Below, in pieces: positions 1-7,314 of a DNA stretch of 17,057 nucleotides. The DNA is from an uncultured Clostridia bacterium (GTDB taxonomy: Bacteria > Bacillota > Clostridia > Christensenellales > Aristaeellaceae), in NCBI GenBank assembly GCA_946496415.1, contig CAMMGP010000006.1, forward strand, positions 1 to 17,057. Reading direction: 5' to 3'. Within the stretch, counting starts at the first letter, position 1. Each line of letters opens with the position of its first letter. Below the pieces are notes generated by a model. It worked only from the letters and a program-made list of their open reading frames with translations, did not search any database and had not been told where the DNA came from. A program made the translations under genes and the position numbers.

Positions 1-351
1 CTCCTGTGTGATGCTTCTATTCTACACCTCATGGGAGGTTTACACAAAGTTTGGGTCGGTCTCCTATCAGAGTTTTGTAAAACATGTCTCTTTATTCTCG
101 CGAAACTCATTGTACCTTATCTTTCATAAGCGTCACGCTCATAGTATTTTTCTAAACTGCATTTATGCTTTAGTGGAACATGAAGCTTTAAGGCATCTAT
201 TTGATCACCAAAGCATGACCATCCGTCAAGCATGTGGTACGCACAAAGGCTAAAAGCCTATGAATACCGGCCAGTGTCTCAAGGCGCTGGCTTTCGCATG
301 TTCAAGCCTATTGCCCTTGCCTCTTTTGCCTCCCCTCAAGGGATCTTCGCA
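1..351. other. AT-rich stretch without a supportable gene
   Basis: This stretch is visibly richer in A+T than the rest of the window, and its open frames are short, lack ribosome binding sites and resemble no protein I recognise. Its right part (about 247-351) is probably the 3' end of the decayed IS200-like element and contains two small hairpins (247-259 and 270-291). Positions 39-65 begin TTTACACAAA and resemble the terminal repeats of some IS256-type elements, but that is only a resemblance from memory. I assign no gene here. Confidence 0.6.
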
Positions 352-807
352 TTACTTTCTACCCTTAAAAAGGTCCCTATATTCTCGCACGTTCAGCTTG
401 TCCATTGCTATGTTGTGCTTCTCCCACTCCCTCTATACACTTTTTGATCGCTGCATTATTCACAACTGTCGATACATAGTATCCTTCCGACCAGAAGTGT
501 CGGTTCCCAAACTTATACTTCAGGTTTGCATGTTTGTCAAACATCATCAGCGCACTTTTCCCTTTTGAGTGCCCCATAAAGATACGCTCATCTTTGGCGG
601 TATACTGATTAGCAGGCGTACGGGATCCGGTATCATGTTCCCTTCCACTATCTCCACTCCCTTGTACTTGCACAGCGTCAGTATGATCCCCCGCAAATCT
701 GCTCTGCACGGGTTGTAGATGATCTCTCTTTGGCACTTTGGCGCAAACACCACATGATAGTTGCACACCCACTTGGTATGCGCCAGACTGTTTGTCTGGT
801 TTGCCAT
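352..807 (-). pseudogene. tnpA: IS200-type transposase TnpA (Y1 family), inactivated
   Basis: TnpA is the HUH single-strand transposase of IS200/IS605 elements. Joining three frames restores a protein of about 150 residues, the usual family length. It starts MANQTNSLAHTKW (ATG at 805-807), passes through EGNMIPDPVRLLISIPPK, shifts frame near 578-582, continues KGKSALMMFDKHANLKYKFG and FWSEGYYVSTV, shifts again near 410-430, and ends DKLNVREYRDLFKGRK with TAA at 352-354. The two histidines of the HUH motif, normally in DHIHLL, are replaced: codon 622-624 is CCC (Pro) and codon 616-618 is CGC (Arg). The expected catalytic tyrosine (…KYI…) is TGT, Cys, at 437-439. Two frameshifts plus loss of all three catalytic residues make this a dead copy. 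Placement of the frameshifts relies on my memory of the family consensus. Confidence 0.88.
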
Positions 808-892
808 ACATCTCACCTTCCTTGGTGCAATAGGCCTGAATAACTTCATTGTACCTCGGAAGGTGTTCTCTTGGTTTAACCTCTTGTTATCT

Positions 893-909
893 CACCCGCA
901 TAGCGGGTG
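893..909 (-). repeat. Perfect hairpin at the presumed left end of the IS200-like element
   Basis: CACCCGC at 893-899 pairs perfectly with GCGGGTG at 903-909 across a three-base ATA loop. It lies about 85 bases 5' of the tnpA start on the minus strand, where IS200/IS605 elements carry the subterminal hairpin bound by TnpA. Confidence 0.6.
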
Positions 910-943
910 GTTCCCTGTTTCCCTTCGCTCAACTGCCTAAAGG

Positions 944-983
944 CACTAAACAAAGCGCCGCCCTCGCATCCCGAAAGCGGCGC
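944..983 (-). terminator. Probable terminator of the MATE gene
   Basis: GCGCCGC at 955-961 pairs with GCGGCGC at 977-983. Read on the minus strand the stem is followed by TTTGTTTAG. It lies about 70 bases after the MATE stop codon. The 15-base loop makes it somewhat atypical. Confidence 0.5.
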
Positions 984-1050
984 AAACGCCCGTTGCGCTT
1001 ATGGCGGGTTTTTCCCGGAAAGCCGTGAGCCTGTCGCGGCGCATCTCCGG

Positions 1051-2433
1051 CTATGCGCTCTGCATCGCCCGGCGCGCGAGGAGCTTTTTCATCACCAGCG
1101 CGTGGATGGCAATGGAGGTCAGCGGGCCGACGACATCCGAGATCGCCTCGGCGTAAAACGTCGCCTCGACGCCCCAGAGACTTGGCAACACGAACAGCGC
1201 GGCAAAGTACACCGCCTTGCGCCAGAAGGACAGCGGCCAGGCATAGCGCACCTGGCCGATGGCCGTGAAGCCATCGACGATCTCATATTGCAATCCCAGG
1301 GGGATCAATGCCAGCGTACAAACGCGGATCGCCCAGGCTGCCTTTTCCAGCACCAGCGCGTCCGACGTAAACAGGCGGGCGAACAGCCCTCCCGCCAGCC
1401 AGGCCACGCCAAACATGATCGCCGCAAACGCCAGGCACCAGCGAAAGATGTTCCTCTGCGCGCGCATCACGCGGTCGACCTTTCGCGCGCCGTAATTGAA
1501 ACTGAGGATGGGCTGCGTGCCGCCGCTGATGCCTCCCAGCGGCATCGTCACTACGAGCATGAAGCTCTGAACGATGGTGGCCACGGTGATCAGCAAATCG
1601 CCCTCCCCCGCGCCGCCATAGCGCTGGAGCACGGCGTTCATGGCGATGATCATGGCGTTGTCCACCGCGATGATCGAAAAGGGCGTAAAGCCGAGCGTCA
1701 GTACGCGGCGAATGATGGCGGATTCCAGGCGGGGCCGCTCGATGCGGATCTGCGCGCGCCGGCCCAGCAGAAAGCGCAGCGCGTAGGCGCAGCTGCATGC
1801 CTGAGAGATCACCGTGGCGATGGCGGCGCCCCGCACGCCCATATCCAGCGCAAAAATGAACACGGGATCGAGCACGATGTTCATCACCGCGCCCAGCAGC
1901 ACGGAAAACATCGCTTTGCGCGCGTATCCCTGTGCCGTGACGAAGGAGTTCATACCCGTGGACAGCAGGGCAAAAACCGTGCCGGTCATGTAATAGAGAA
2001 AATAGGCGTCCGCATAGGGCAGCGTACTGGCGCTGGCTCCGAAAAAGAGCAGCATTGGCCGCCGCAAGGGGATCACCGCCGCCATCAGCGCAAGCGCGAA
2101 CAGGCACAGCAGCACGAAGCAGTTGGAAAGTATCTTTCTCGCCCCCGCCTCGTCGCCCTCACCCATCTTGATGCTCATCAGCGGCGCGCCACCCATGCCG
2201 ACCAGCGAGGCGACCGATCCGATCATCGTCACCACCGGCCCGCATACGCCAACACCGGCCAGCGCCAATTCTCCCACCTCGGGGATGTGGCCGATATACA
2301 TGCGGTCGACGATGCTGTAAAGCACGCTCACAAACTGCGCGAGCATGCTTGGCAGGGCGATCCTGCGCACCAGTTTGCGGATATCGTCCCTGCCAAGATC
2401 ATTTTCCATGCGTGTTTGGCGGTTGTCTTTCAT
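1051..2433 (-). CDS. MATE-family multidrug/Na+ (or H+) antiporter
   Basis: This is a multidrug and toxic compound extrusion transporter in the cytoplasmic membrane, which exports cationic drugs or metabolites in exchange for Na+ or H+. The protein is about 460 residues with roughly twelve hydrophobic segments, normal for MATE. The first repeat opens with IALPSMLAQFVSVLYSIVDR followed by MYIGHIPEVGELALAGVG, a typical MATE/MepA-like signature; the second half contains MPLGGISGGTQPILSFNYGA, matching the conserved G-x-x-x-G-x-QP-hhx-hNYGA region. The ATG at 2431-2433 (MKDNRQ…) follows GGGGGAAAG. In-frame codons further upstream, at 2484, overlap the -10 box of the promoter at 2480-2509 and can be ruled out. 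The gene stands alone, with its own promoter and terminator. Substrate cannot be deduced. Confidence 0.9.
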   Translation of the reverse strand: MKDNRQTRMENDLGRDDIRKLVRRIALPSMLAQFVSVLYSIVDRMYIGHIPEVGELALAGVGVCGPVVTMIGSVASLVGMGGAPLMSIKMGEGDEAGARKILSNCFVLLCLFALALMAAVIPLRRPMLLFFGASASTLPYADAYFLYYMTGTVFALLSTGMNSFVTAQGYARKAMFSVLLGAVMNIVLDPVFIFALDMGVRGAAIATVISQACSCAYALRFLLGRRAQIRIERPRLESAIIRRVLTLGFTPFSIIAVDNAMIIAMNAVLQRYGGAGEGDLLITVATIVQSFMLVVTMPLGGISGGTQPILSFNYGARKVDRVMRAQRNIFRWCLAFAAIMFGVAWLAGGLFARLFTSDALVLEKAAWAIRVCTLALIPLGLQYEIVDGFTAIGQVRYAWPLSFWRKAVYFAALFVLPSLWGVEATFYAEAISDVVGPLTSIAIHALVMKKLLARRAMQSA

Positions 2434-2479
2434 TTCTTTCCCCCGCGCACAAAGCGCCGTGCCTTGAGATCCGCGAGGT

Positions 2480-2509
2480 ATCATAGCACCAAACAGCGCC
2501 GGAAGTCAA
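2480..2509 (-). promoter_or_regulatory. Sigma-A-type promoter of the MATE gene
   Basis: Read on the minus strand, TTGACT (2504-2509) and TATGAT (2480-2485) are separated by 18 bases. Transcription would begin near 2473, about 40 bases before the MATE ATG. Confidence 0.6.
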
Positions 2510-2576
2510 CGAAGTTTCGCGCAAGGGTGTGTTACGCCGAATGCATGTTTCCCCATCCGTCCGGCCGTCCCTTACG

Positions 2577-2637
2577 GGCAAAAGCCGGCAGATCAAGGCG
2601 TGCCCCGGACTGGGCACATGATCTGCCGGCTTTTGCC
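2577..2637. repeat. Long inverted repeat (19-bp perfect stem with inner hairpin)
   Basis: GGCAAAAGCCGGCAGATCA at 2577-2595 is the exact reverse complement of 2619-2637. Inside, GTGCCC (2600-2605) pairs with GGGCAC (2612-2617). It lies between the end of the diguanylate cyclase gene and the start of the MATE gene, both on the minus strand, so it may act as the cyclase terminator; AAAA…TTTT inside the stem would suit a bidirectional one. However, the U-run is interrupted by GCC on both sides, so a canonical terminator is not certain. A REP- or MITE-like element is the alternative. I saw no second copy in the window. Confidence 0.75.
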
Positions 2638-2694
2638 GCGCTCGATTTTTGATTTTTCCGGACGGCGGACGCGCGCGTTCGCTTCGCCGCGCCT

Positions 2695-3825
2695 TCAGTT
2701 TGCGGCCGGGCTGTTCTCGTATCTGCGAATGACGTGCGTATTCTTGCCATTCTTCTTTGCCTCATAGAGGGCGGCGTCCGCCTGCCTGAATAGGCTGTTA
2801 TAGTCGGCGGCCTGATTGTCTACCACTACCGCGCCGACGCTGCACGTAACGCCGTCTTTCGCCCCATCTACCCGGAAGGACGCCATCTGTTCGCGGAGCC
2901 TGCAACATTTGCGCTCGACGCCGTCGAGCGACGCCATGCCCTTAGCCAGAACGACGAACTCATCGCCGCCAAAGCGGCCGATCACGTCTGAAGATCGAAA
3001 CAACTTCTGCAGCATATTGCCCGTGCGGCGCAGGATGGCGTCGCCGCCCAGATGGCCGGCCGTATCGTTGATGCGTTTGAAGTCGTCAAGATCAAGAATG
3101 AGAAAGGCGCACCTGGTTCTGGGAGCGCTGGCTTGTAGATAATTGACCATCGCGTCCCTGCAAGCGCGCTTGTTGAAGATGTCGGAAAACACATCGCGGG
3201 TGCTAAGCAGCTTGTATTTTACCCGCGCCTCGTAGTCGCGGATGCGCAGCGCCGTGGTCAGCGCATCCACCGCCAGGGCGAAAAAGACGGCGACGATGGC
3301 CTCAAAGACGTCATAGCGGGCGATGGACAAGGGCTTGAACGCCATGGTCATGGCGCAAAAAGCGATCACCGCCAAGCCGATAAGGGCAAAGGTGAGCCAA
3401 AATGGCAACGTAAAAAGCACCGGCATGATGACGCAGAGCATCGAAAGGAAGGAACCGGGCGCATCAGGCGTGCCGGGCGCGTCGATGGCGATGATGCCCA
3501 TGAAAAGCACGACTTCATAGACGACGCAGAGCGCAACGGCCATGCGTCCGCTCTCCTTCCCCTTCCAACTGTACAGAAAGGTGATGGCGGCCAGTAGTAT
3601 GCTGACAGGAACGAAAGCCAGATGCCACACAGAAGGCTTCCATCCGGGAAGGATGTAAGGCGTAGCCAGCAGAAAAACGGCGAGCAGCAAAAAGGTCAGC
3701 GGCGTGACCTTGTTGAGCGTGCGCAGATTGTTGACGGCGATCTCACGGGCGTCGTCGCGATGGTAGCGCCTGCGCGCCTCCAGATAGGCGAGCCAATTCT
3801 GCCAGAGCCTGCGCAAAGGCGCCAT
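2695..3825 (-). CDS. Membrane-bound diguanylate cyclase (GGDEF domain)
   Basis: It condenses two GTP molecules to the second messenger c-di-GMP. Of 376 residues, about 40-195 form six hydrophobic helices (for example TPLTFLLLAVFLLATPYILP and YDVFEAIVAVFFALAVDAL) with no recognisable PAS, GAF or CACHE module. The C-terminal GGDEF domain starts near residue 210. It carries the metal site FLILDLDDFKRIND (243-253), the intact GGDEF active site at 286-290, and an RxxD product-inhibition site, RSSD, at 277-280, five residues before GGDEF as in feedback-inhibited cyclases. It should therefore be catalytically active and self-limiting. The ATG at 3823-3825 is preceded by GAGGGAAGGGG; a TTG at 3915 is possible but less likely. 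The gene is probably monocistronic and followed by the 2577-2637 hairpin. The input signal is unknown. Confidence 0.92.
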   Translation of the reverse strand: MAPLRRLWQNWLAYLEARRRYHRDDAREIAVNNLRTLNKVTPLTFLLLAVFLLATPYILPGWKPSVWHLAFVPVSILLAAITFLYSWKGKESGRMAVALCVVYEVVLFMGIIAIDAPGTPDAPGSFLSMLCVIMPVLFTLPFWLTFALIGLAVIAFCAMTMAFKPLSIARYDVFEAIVAVFFALAVDALTTALRIRDYEARVKYKLLSTRDVFSDIFNKRACRDAMVNYLQASAPRTRCAFLILDLDDFKRINDTAGHLGGDAILRRTGNMLQKLFRSSDVIGRFGGDEFVVLAKGMASLDGVERKCCRLREQMASFRVDGAKDGVTCSVGAVVVDNQAADYNSLFRQADAALYEAKKNGKNTHVIRRYENSPAAN

Positions 3826-3999
3826 CCCCTTCCCTCTGCCAGCCGGACACAGCGCGACGTCCGACGCACGTTCGTTATCTGTATTTGTAATACGCAGAAT
3901 GCTTCTACCGCGCAAGACGCGGGACGCGTTTTGTTCTGCATAGTGGATATTCGACCGTAAACCGGCGCCGCGAGGCTCTCAGGCGGCCATACGGACGAT

Positions 4000-4455
4000 T
4001 CAAGCGTTCCCGTCCTTTGCCGCCACGACGTCGTCCAATATCGCCGCCACCGCCAGCACCGTGGGCGTGCAATCTCCCTCGATGGCCAGGCGCGGCTTGA
4101 TCGCGGAGCAGTCCAGGCTGCCCAGTTCTCCGCGTACACGCTCCAGGAAGGGCACGACCGTTTCCTCTTTGAGCGGCGTGGTCTTCTCCGCCGCGCCCGC
4201 GTACTTCATCGAGAGCACCATCAGCGCGCCGGCGATGGCGCCGCAAGTACTGCCGATCCCCATGCCGCCGCCAAAGGCCGCGCTCACGCGCATGTCCTCC
4301 TCGCGCATGCCAAGATCATAGGCGATATTCGCGCCGCGGAGTATGCGCTCGCAGCAGTTGAGGTTGACGCCGCCGTAGCGCTCGCGCTCTTCCTCGGTAT
4401 AGAACGCCGCCTTGCCAAAATTGGCGGCGATGAGATCATAAAGCTTGCCACGCAT
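4000..4455 (-). CDS. C_GCAxxG_C_C family protein (putative redox-active)
   Basis: This family of about 130-160 residues has spaced conserved cysteines thought to bind a metal or do redox chemistry; no reaction is established. The 151 residues show the whole pattern: NCCERIL (C34, C35), GGGMGIGSTCGAIAGALMVL (C71, the GCAxxG-like core), LDCSAIK (C116) and GDCTPTV (C129). There is no signal peptide, so it is cytoplasmic. It differs slightly from the family name: the first site has a Cys pair and the core reads STCGAIAG. GAGGAGG lies 8 bases before the ATG at 4453-4455, which fixes the start. A promoter candidate is at 4490-4519. It reads toward the diguanylate cyclase gene across a gap of about 175 bases without an obvious terminator, so read-through is possible. 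Confidence 0.85.
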   Translation of the reverse strand: MRGKLYDLIAANFGKAAFYTEEERERYGGVNLNCCERILRGANIAYDLGMREEDMRVSAAFGGGMGIGSTCGAIAGALMVLSMKYAGAAEKTTPLKEETVVPFLERVRGELGSLDCSAIKPRLAIEGDCTPTVLAVAAILDDVVAAKDGNA

Positions 4456-4489
4456 CGTCTTTTCCTCCTCGAACCATATTCCTGCACAT

Positions 4490-4519
4490 ATTTTAACATG
4501 GAGCGCGGGAAAAGTCCAG
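4490..4519 (-). promoter_or_regulatory. Candidate promoter of the C_GCAxxG_C_C gene
   Basis: On the minus strand, TGGACT (4514-4519) precedes TAAAAT (4490-4495) with an 18-base spacer. The -35 box adjoins the T-run of the terminator of the preceding SIMPL gene, so transcription would restart immediately after termination. The boxes are only moderately close to consensus. Confidence 0.42.
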
Positions 4520-4520
4520 A

Positions 4521-4546
4521 AAAAGAAAGGCCGGACAGCGCCGGCC
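4521..4546 (-). terminator. Rho-independent terminator of the SIMPL gene / sigma operon
   Basis: GGCCGG (4529-4534) pairs with CCGGCC (4541-4546) around a six-base loop. Read on the minus strand it is followed by TTTCTTTTT. It lies about 17 bases after the stop of the SIMPL-domain gene. Confidence 0.8.
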
Positions 4547-4563
4547 AGAGAATATGTACGTGC

Positions 4564-5265
4564 TTATTGCAGTTCAAATTCCATGGAGACAGAGGCGTCC
4601 ACGCTCACCAGGGCCGCCTGCACCAGCGTGCCCGCGCCGCCGCTTTCCGTTGCCGCCGCGTCCATCATGGCATAGTTGCGCATGCTGTCATAGGTGTAAA
4701 CGCCGGACTCGGCGATGCTCTCAATGGAGGCGATCTGCAGCCCCGCGGCCGCGGCCAGCACTTCGGCCTTGCGGCGCGCGTCCTCTACCGCCTTGGTCAG
4801 GGCCTGCTCGCGGGCCTCGCTGTCGTCCTGCACGGTGAACTGCACATTGTCCAGCGTGTTGGCCCCGGCGGCAAAGGCGGCGTCGATCAGCGCGCCGACA
4901 TTGTCAATATCCGTGGTGCGCACGGAAAGGGTGTTGTTGGCCGTGTAGCCGACGATGACCTCGGTGTTGTCAGAATAATCGTAATTGGCGTAGATATTGA
5001 TCGAATCCGTATTGATCTCGGATTCCTTCGCGCCCGCGTCCAGGAGCGACTGCTTGATGGCGGCGATCTTTTCGTTGACGGTCGACTGCGCGACGAGCAC
5101 GTCTGTGGACGCTTCGCGCACGCCGACGGTGACGACGGCCAGGTCGCTTTCGACCAGCACCGTACCGCTTCCGGAAACGGTCAGCTTCGTCCCCTCCGCG
5201 AGCGCCGCCCCGGTTCCCAGCGCCAAAATGGCGAGGCAAAGCAGCATGACAAACATCTTTTTCAT
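4564..5265 (-). CDS. Secreted SIMPL-domain (DUF541) protein
   Basis: SIMPL/DUF541 proteins are exported proteins of poorly defined function, including E. coli YggE-like oxidative-stress proteins and a pilin-like oligomer (BP26) in Brucella. The 233 residues start with a signal peptide, MKKMFVMLLCLAILALG…, with an AxA site after ALA23 and no lipobox cysteine. The mature part opens LTVSGSGTVLVESDLAVVTV, the usual SIMPL start. It continues with an IKQSLLDAGAKESEI segment, a VGYTANNTLSV strand, and a helical EAREQALTKAVEDARRKAEV region with AAAAGLQI, all typical of the fold. The ATG at 5263-5265 follows GGGAGGG; the in-frame codon at 5298 lacks a site. The gap to the anti-sigma gene upstream is about 125 bases with no convincing promoter, so I infer co-transcription with the sigma operon or control by that sigma factor. 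A terminator follows at 4521-4546. Confidence 0.88.
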   Translation of the reverse strand: MKKMFVMLLCLAILALGTGAALAEGTKLTVSGSGTVLVESDLAVVTVGVREASTDVLVAQSTVNEKIAAIKQSLLDAGAKESEINTDSINIYANYDYSDNTEVIVGYTANNTLSVRTTDIDNVGALIDAAFAAGANTLDNVQFTVQDDSEAREQALTKAVEDARRKAEVLAAAAGLQIASIESIAESGVYTYDSMRNYAMMDAAATESGGAGTLVQAALVSVDASVSMEFELQ

Positions 5266-5390
5266 CGTTTTTCCCTCCCGTTTTGTGAAATATTGCATTC
5301 GCCGGGCGCAGGGAAAGAAGCGTGGCGGCCTTTGGCGGTCACGAAACCTTCCCTATGCGATCTCCGGTGAAACTGAACGAAAATGAATGG

Positions 5391-6677
5391 TCAATCGTGC
5401 CGGCGGCGATTGATGAAGGATATGCCGGCCCAGATGAGCGCGACGATGAGGACCGCCGCCACGGCAATGCCCGCGTAAGGGGCGATCACCGCCAGCGAGA
5501 CGCCCATATCGTGGAAAAATGCGCCAAGCGATTCCAGAGAACGGCGCAGGCCCTGACTCGCAGAGCCGCCCGTCGTCGTCCCACCTGTGATGGCGGTGGC
5601 CTTCAGTTGCGCGCCTTCGTGCAAAACGATGTCCACGCGGGCGTATTCCAGCTGGCTATCAAAATTGCGCAGCTTGCTTTCCAGCGTATCGATCTGCGCA
5701 TAGACGTCCTGCAACTGCGCATCCAGCGCCTGCAATTCCTCGCTGTCCGCCGCGGTAGCGATCAGTTCGTTGAGGCGGTCTTTTTCCAGGCGCAGCGTTT
5801 CCAGGCGGCCCTGCGCATCATAATAGTTGGTAGAAATATCCTCGCTGTTGACTGACCGGTAGGTCACTTCAGAGACAAAGTCCAGCGCCTGCAGGAAAGC
5901 GTCCAGTTCAGCGGTGGGCACATCGGCGGCGATGGTGGCGCTGCGCGCGCCGTTCTGGCCGCTGATCGCGTCGGAAACGATATGTCCGTTGTATTCCTCC
6001 ACGAGCCCTTGGATGGACTGATGCGCGGTATCGAAACTCTCGCTGTACATCTCGCGCGCGGCGCTGCGAACGAAGAGTTTCTCGTCTTGCGCCTGAACGC
6101 CGCTCTCGCCTTCGGAAACCGCTTCCTCCGCCACAGGCAGAGAGGCGGGCGCGATGTCGGACGCTTCCGGCGCCGTGGCGTCCTCCGCGTCGCCGGCGAC
6201 CATGGCTCCGTCGGATTCGATCTGCGCGTAGCGCGCCAGCGCCGGCTCTTCGGCGGCGGAATAGCCTTGCGCGACGTCATAATACTCGGCCCTGGGGGCG
6301 CTGGTGGCGATATGTACGCCGGATGCCGACAGTTCGGCGTCAAAGTCGAGCACGCCCGTGGCACGGAAGACCGCCGTCGTTCCCGCCAGCAGCACAAAGG
6401 CCGCCGCCGCTGCGGAAATGGCGCGATAGAAGCCGCGCCGCTTGCGCCGCCGCGATTCCTGCTTGACGACATTGCGCCAACCGGCCTGGGCCGCGAGCGG
6501 AACGCTCAGGCCTTCGTTCATCTGTAAGAGCGCTTCGCGGATCGCTTCGGCGCAGCGAAGTTCCTCGCGGCAAGTGGAGCAGCCCTGCGCATGGGCCAAA
6601 AACGCCTGCCGCTCAGGCTGCGTCATTTCGCCGTCGAGATATGCGTCCAGGCGATCCAAAAACTCTTTGCAGTTCAT
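5391..6677 (-). CDS. Membrane anti-sigma factor (zf-HC2) fused to a DUF4349 domain
   Basis: This is the probable negative regulator of the adjacent ECF sigma factor. The N-terminus (about 1-45) is a zinc-binding anti-sigma module: MNCKEFLDRLDAYLDGEM, then H29-x3-C33-x2-C36 (HAQGCSTC). A basic stretch (ESRRRKRR) precedes one membrane helix near 86-105 (AISAAAAAFVLLAGTTAVF). The outer part has an Ala/Glu/Asp-rich linker (about 125-195), then a DUF4349 domain with FVRSAAREMYSESFDTAHQ, a NSEDISTNYYDAQGRLETLR segment and a coiled coil (about 300-345, LQALDAQLQDVYAQIDTLES). A second helix near 395-420 ends in FINRRRHD. The topology is zinc finger inside, DUF4349 outside. The ATG at 6675-6677 is 9 bases after GGAG; the GTG two codons upstream is too close. 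The gene starts 31 bases after the sigma gene, so they form an operon. Confidence 0.85.
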   Translation of the reverse strand: MNCKEFLDRLDAYLDGEMTQPERQAFLAHAQGCSTCREELRCAEAIREALLQMNEGLSVPLAAQAGWRNVVKQESRRRKRRGFYRAISAAAAAFVLLAGTTAVFRATGVLDFDAELSASGVHIATSAPRAEYYDVAQGYSAAEEPALARYAQIESDGAMVAGDAEDATAPEASDIAPASLPVAEEAVSEGESGVQAQDEKLFVRSAAREMYSESFDTAHQSIQGLVEEYNGHIVSDAISGQNGARSATIAADVPTAELDAFLQALDFVSEVTYRSVNSEDISTNYYDAQGRLETLRLEKDRLNELIATAADSEELQALDAQLQDVYAQIDTLESKLRNFDSQLEYARVDIVLHEGAQLKATAITGGTTTGGSASQGLRRSLESLGAFFHDMGVSLAVIAPYAGIAVAAVLIVALIWAGISFINRRRHD

Positions 6678-6708
6678 GCGCACGCTCTCCTTTCGTTGAT
6701 TTCATCTT

Positions 6709-7287
6709 TTAGACGCCGGGGCGGTCAAAAAGTTCCATTTGCGCGGAAAGAATTTCACGCAAACGCGCGCGCGCGCGGCTGATGCGCGATTTGATGGTGC
6801 CGACGTTGGCGCCGAGTATATCGGCGATCTCATCATAGGAACAGCCCTGTATATCGCGCAGAACCACGGCGGAACGCATGTCCTCCGGCAATTCCTGGAT
6901 CGCGCGCTCAAGGGCGCGGCGCTGCTCCGTGCGCATGGCGTGATGCTCGGGCGTATCCATGTCGTCGACAGGCGCCCAACCCGCGTTGATGCGCTCGTCG
7001 AGCGACGAGGCTTTGCGGCGCTTGCCCCGGCGCAACTCGTCCAGGCATGTGTTCATGGTGATGCGGTACACCCAGGTGGCAAAGGAGGACTGGCCTTTAA
7101 AACTGGAAATGGAACGGTAGATGCGCAGCATCGCTTCCTGGAGGCAATCCTGCGCGTCTTCCCGATGCCCGCACATGCGCAGGGCGACCGCGTACATGCG
7201 CCCCTCCTGCGCGGCCATCAACTCGGAAAACGCCTGTCCATCTCCACTTGCGGCCCGCTCGATCAGGGCCTTTTCGTCCATCTGCAC
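6709..7287 (-). CDS. ECF RNA polymerase sigma factor (sigma-70 family)
   Basis: An extracytoplasmic-function sigma factor that directs RNA polymerase to a stress regulon. The 192 residues have a sigma-2 region (about 18-85: AFSELMAAQEGRMYAVALRM, EDAQDCLQEAMLRIYRSI, FATWVYRITMNTCLDELRR) and a sigma-4 region (about 130-182: LPEDMRSAVVLRDIQGCSYD and GTIKSRISRARARLRE, the helix-turn-helix). There is no sigma-3 domain, as expected of an ECF factor. I chose the GTG at 7285-7287 because AAGGAGG lies 7 bases upstream; the ATG two codons later (7279-7281) is the alternative, and 7323 is excluded because it overlaps the promoter. It is followed 31 bases later by its presumed anti-sigma partner. I saw no duplicated ECF-type promoter motif that would prove autoregulation. 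Confidence 0.92.
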   Translation of the reverse strand: MQMDEKALIERAASGDGQAFSELMAAQEGRMYAVALRMCGHREDAQDCLQEAMLRIYRSISSFKGQSSFATWVYRITMNTCLDELRRGKRRKASSLDERINAGWAPVDDMDTPEHHAMRTEQRRALERAIQELPEDMRSAVVLRDIQGCSYDEIADILGANVGTIKSRISRARARLREILSAQMELFDRPGV

Positions 7288-7314
7288 GCAGTCACCTCCT
7301 TTTACACCAGTCTT

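Larger units (their letters stand above)
247..909 (-). mobile_element. Decayed IS200/IS605-type insertion sequence (approximate limits)
   Basis: The limits are drawn from hairpins around the tnpA remnant, not from defined ends. Upstream of tnpA, which is the right side here, lies a perfect 7-bp-stem hairpin, CACCCGC-ATA-GCGGGTG, at 893-909; subterminal hairpins of this kind are the recognition sites of Y1 transposases. Downstream of tnpA are a 5-bp hairpin at 247-259 (AGGCT-AAA-AGCCT) and a 7-bp hairpin with one G-T pair at 270-291. The resulting size of roughly 660-700 bp matches single-gene IS200 elements. The exact ends, which in this family are single-strand cleavage sites with no target duplication, cannot be fixed by eye. 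It sits just past the terminator of the MATE gene. Confidence 0.5.

Noticed and set aside
907..2652. A 581-codon open frame on the plus strand
   Set aside because: It is antisense to the MATE gene, has the His/Arg/Gln/Asp-rich composition of a GC-rich antisense frame, and matches no family; the MATE frame has clear motifs, a promoter and a ribosome binding site.
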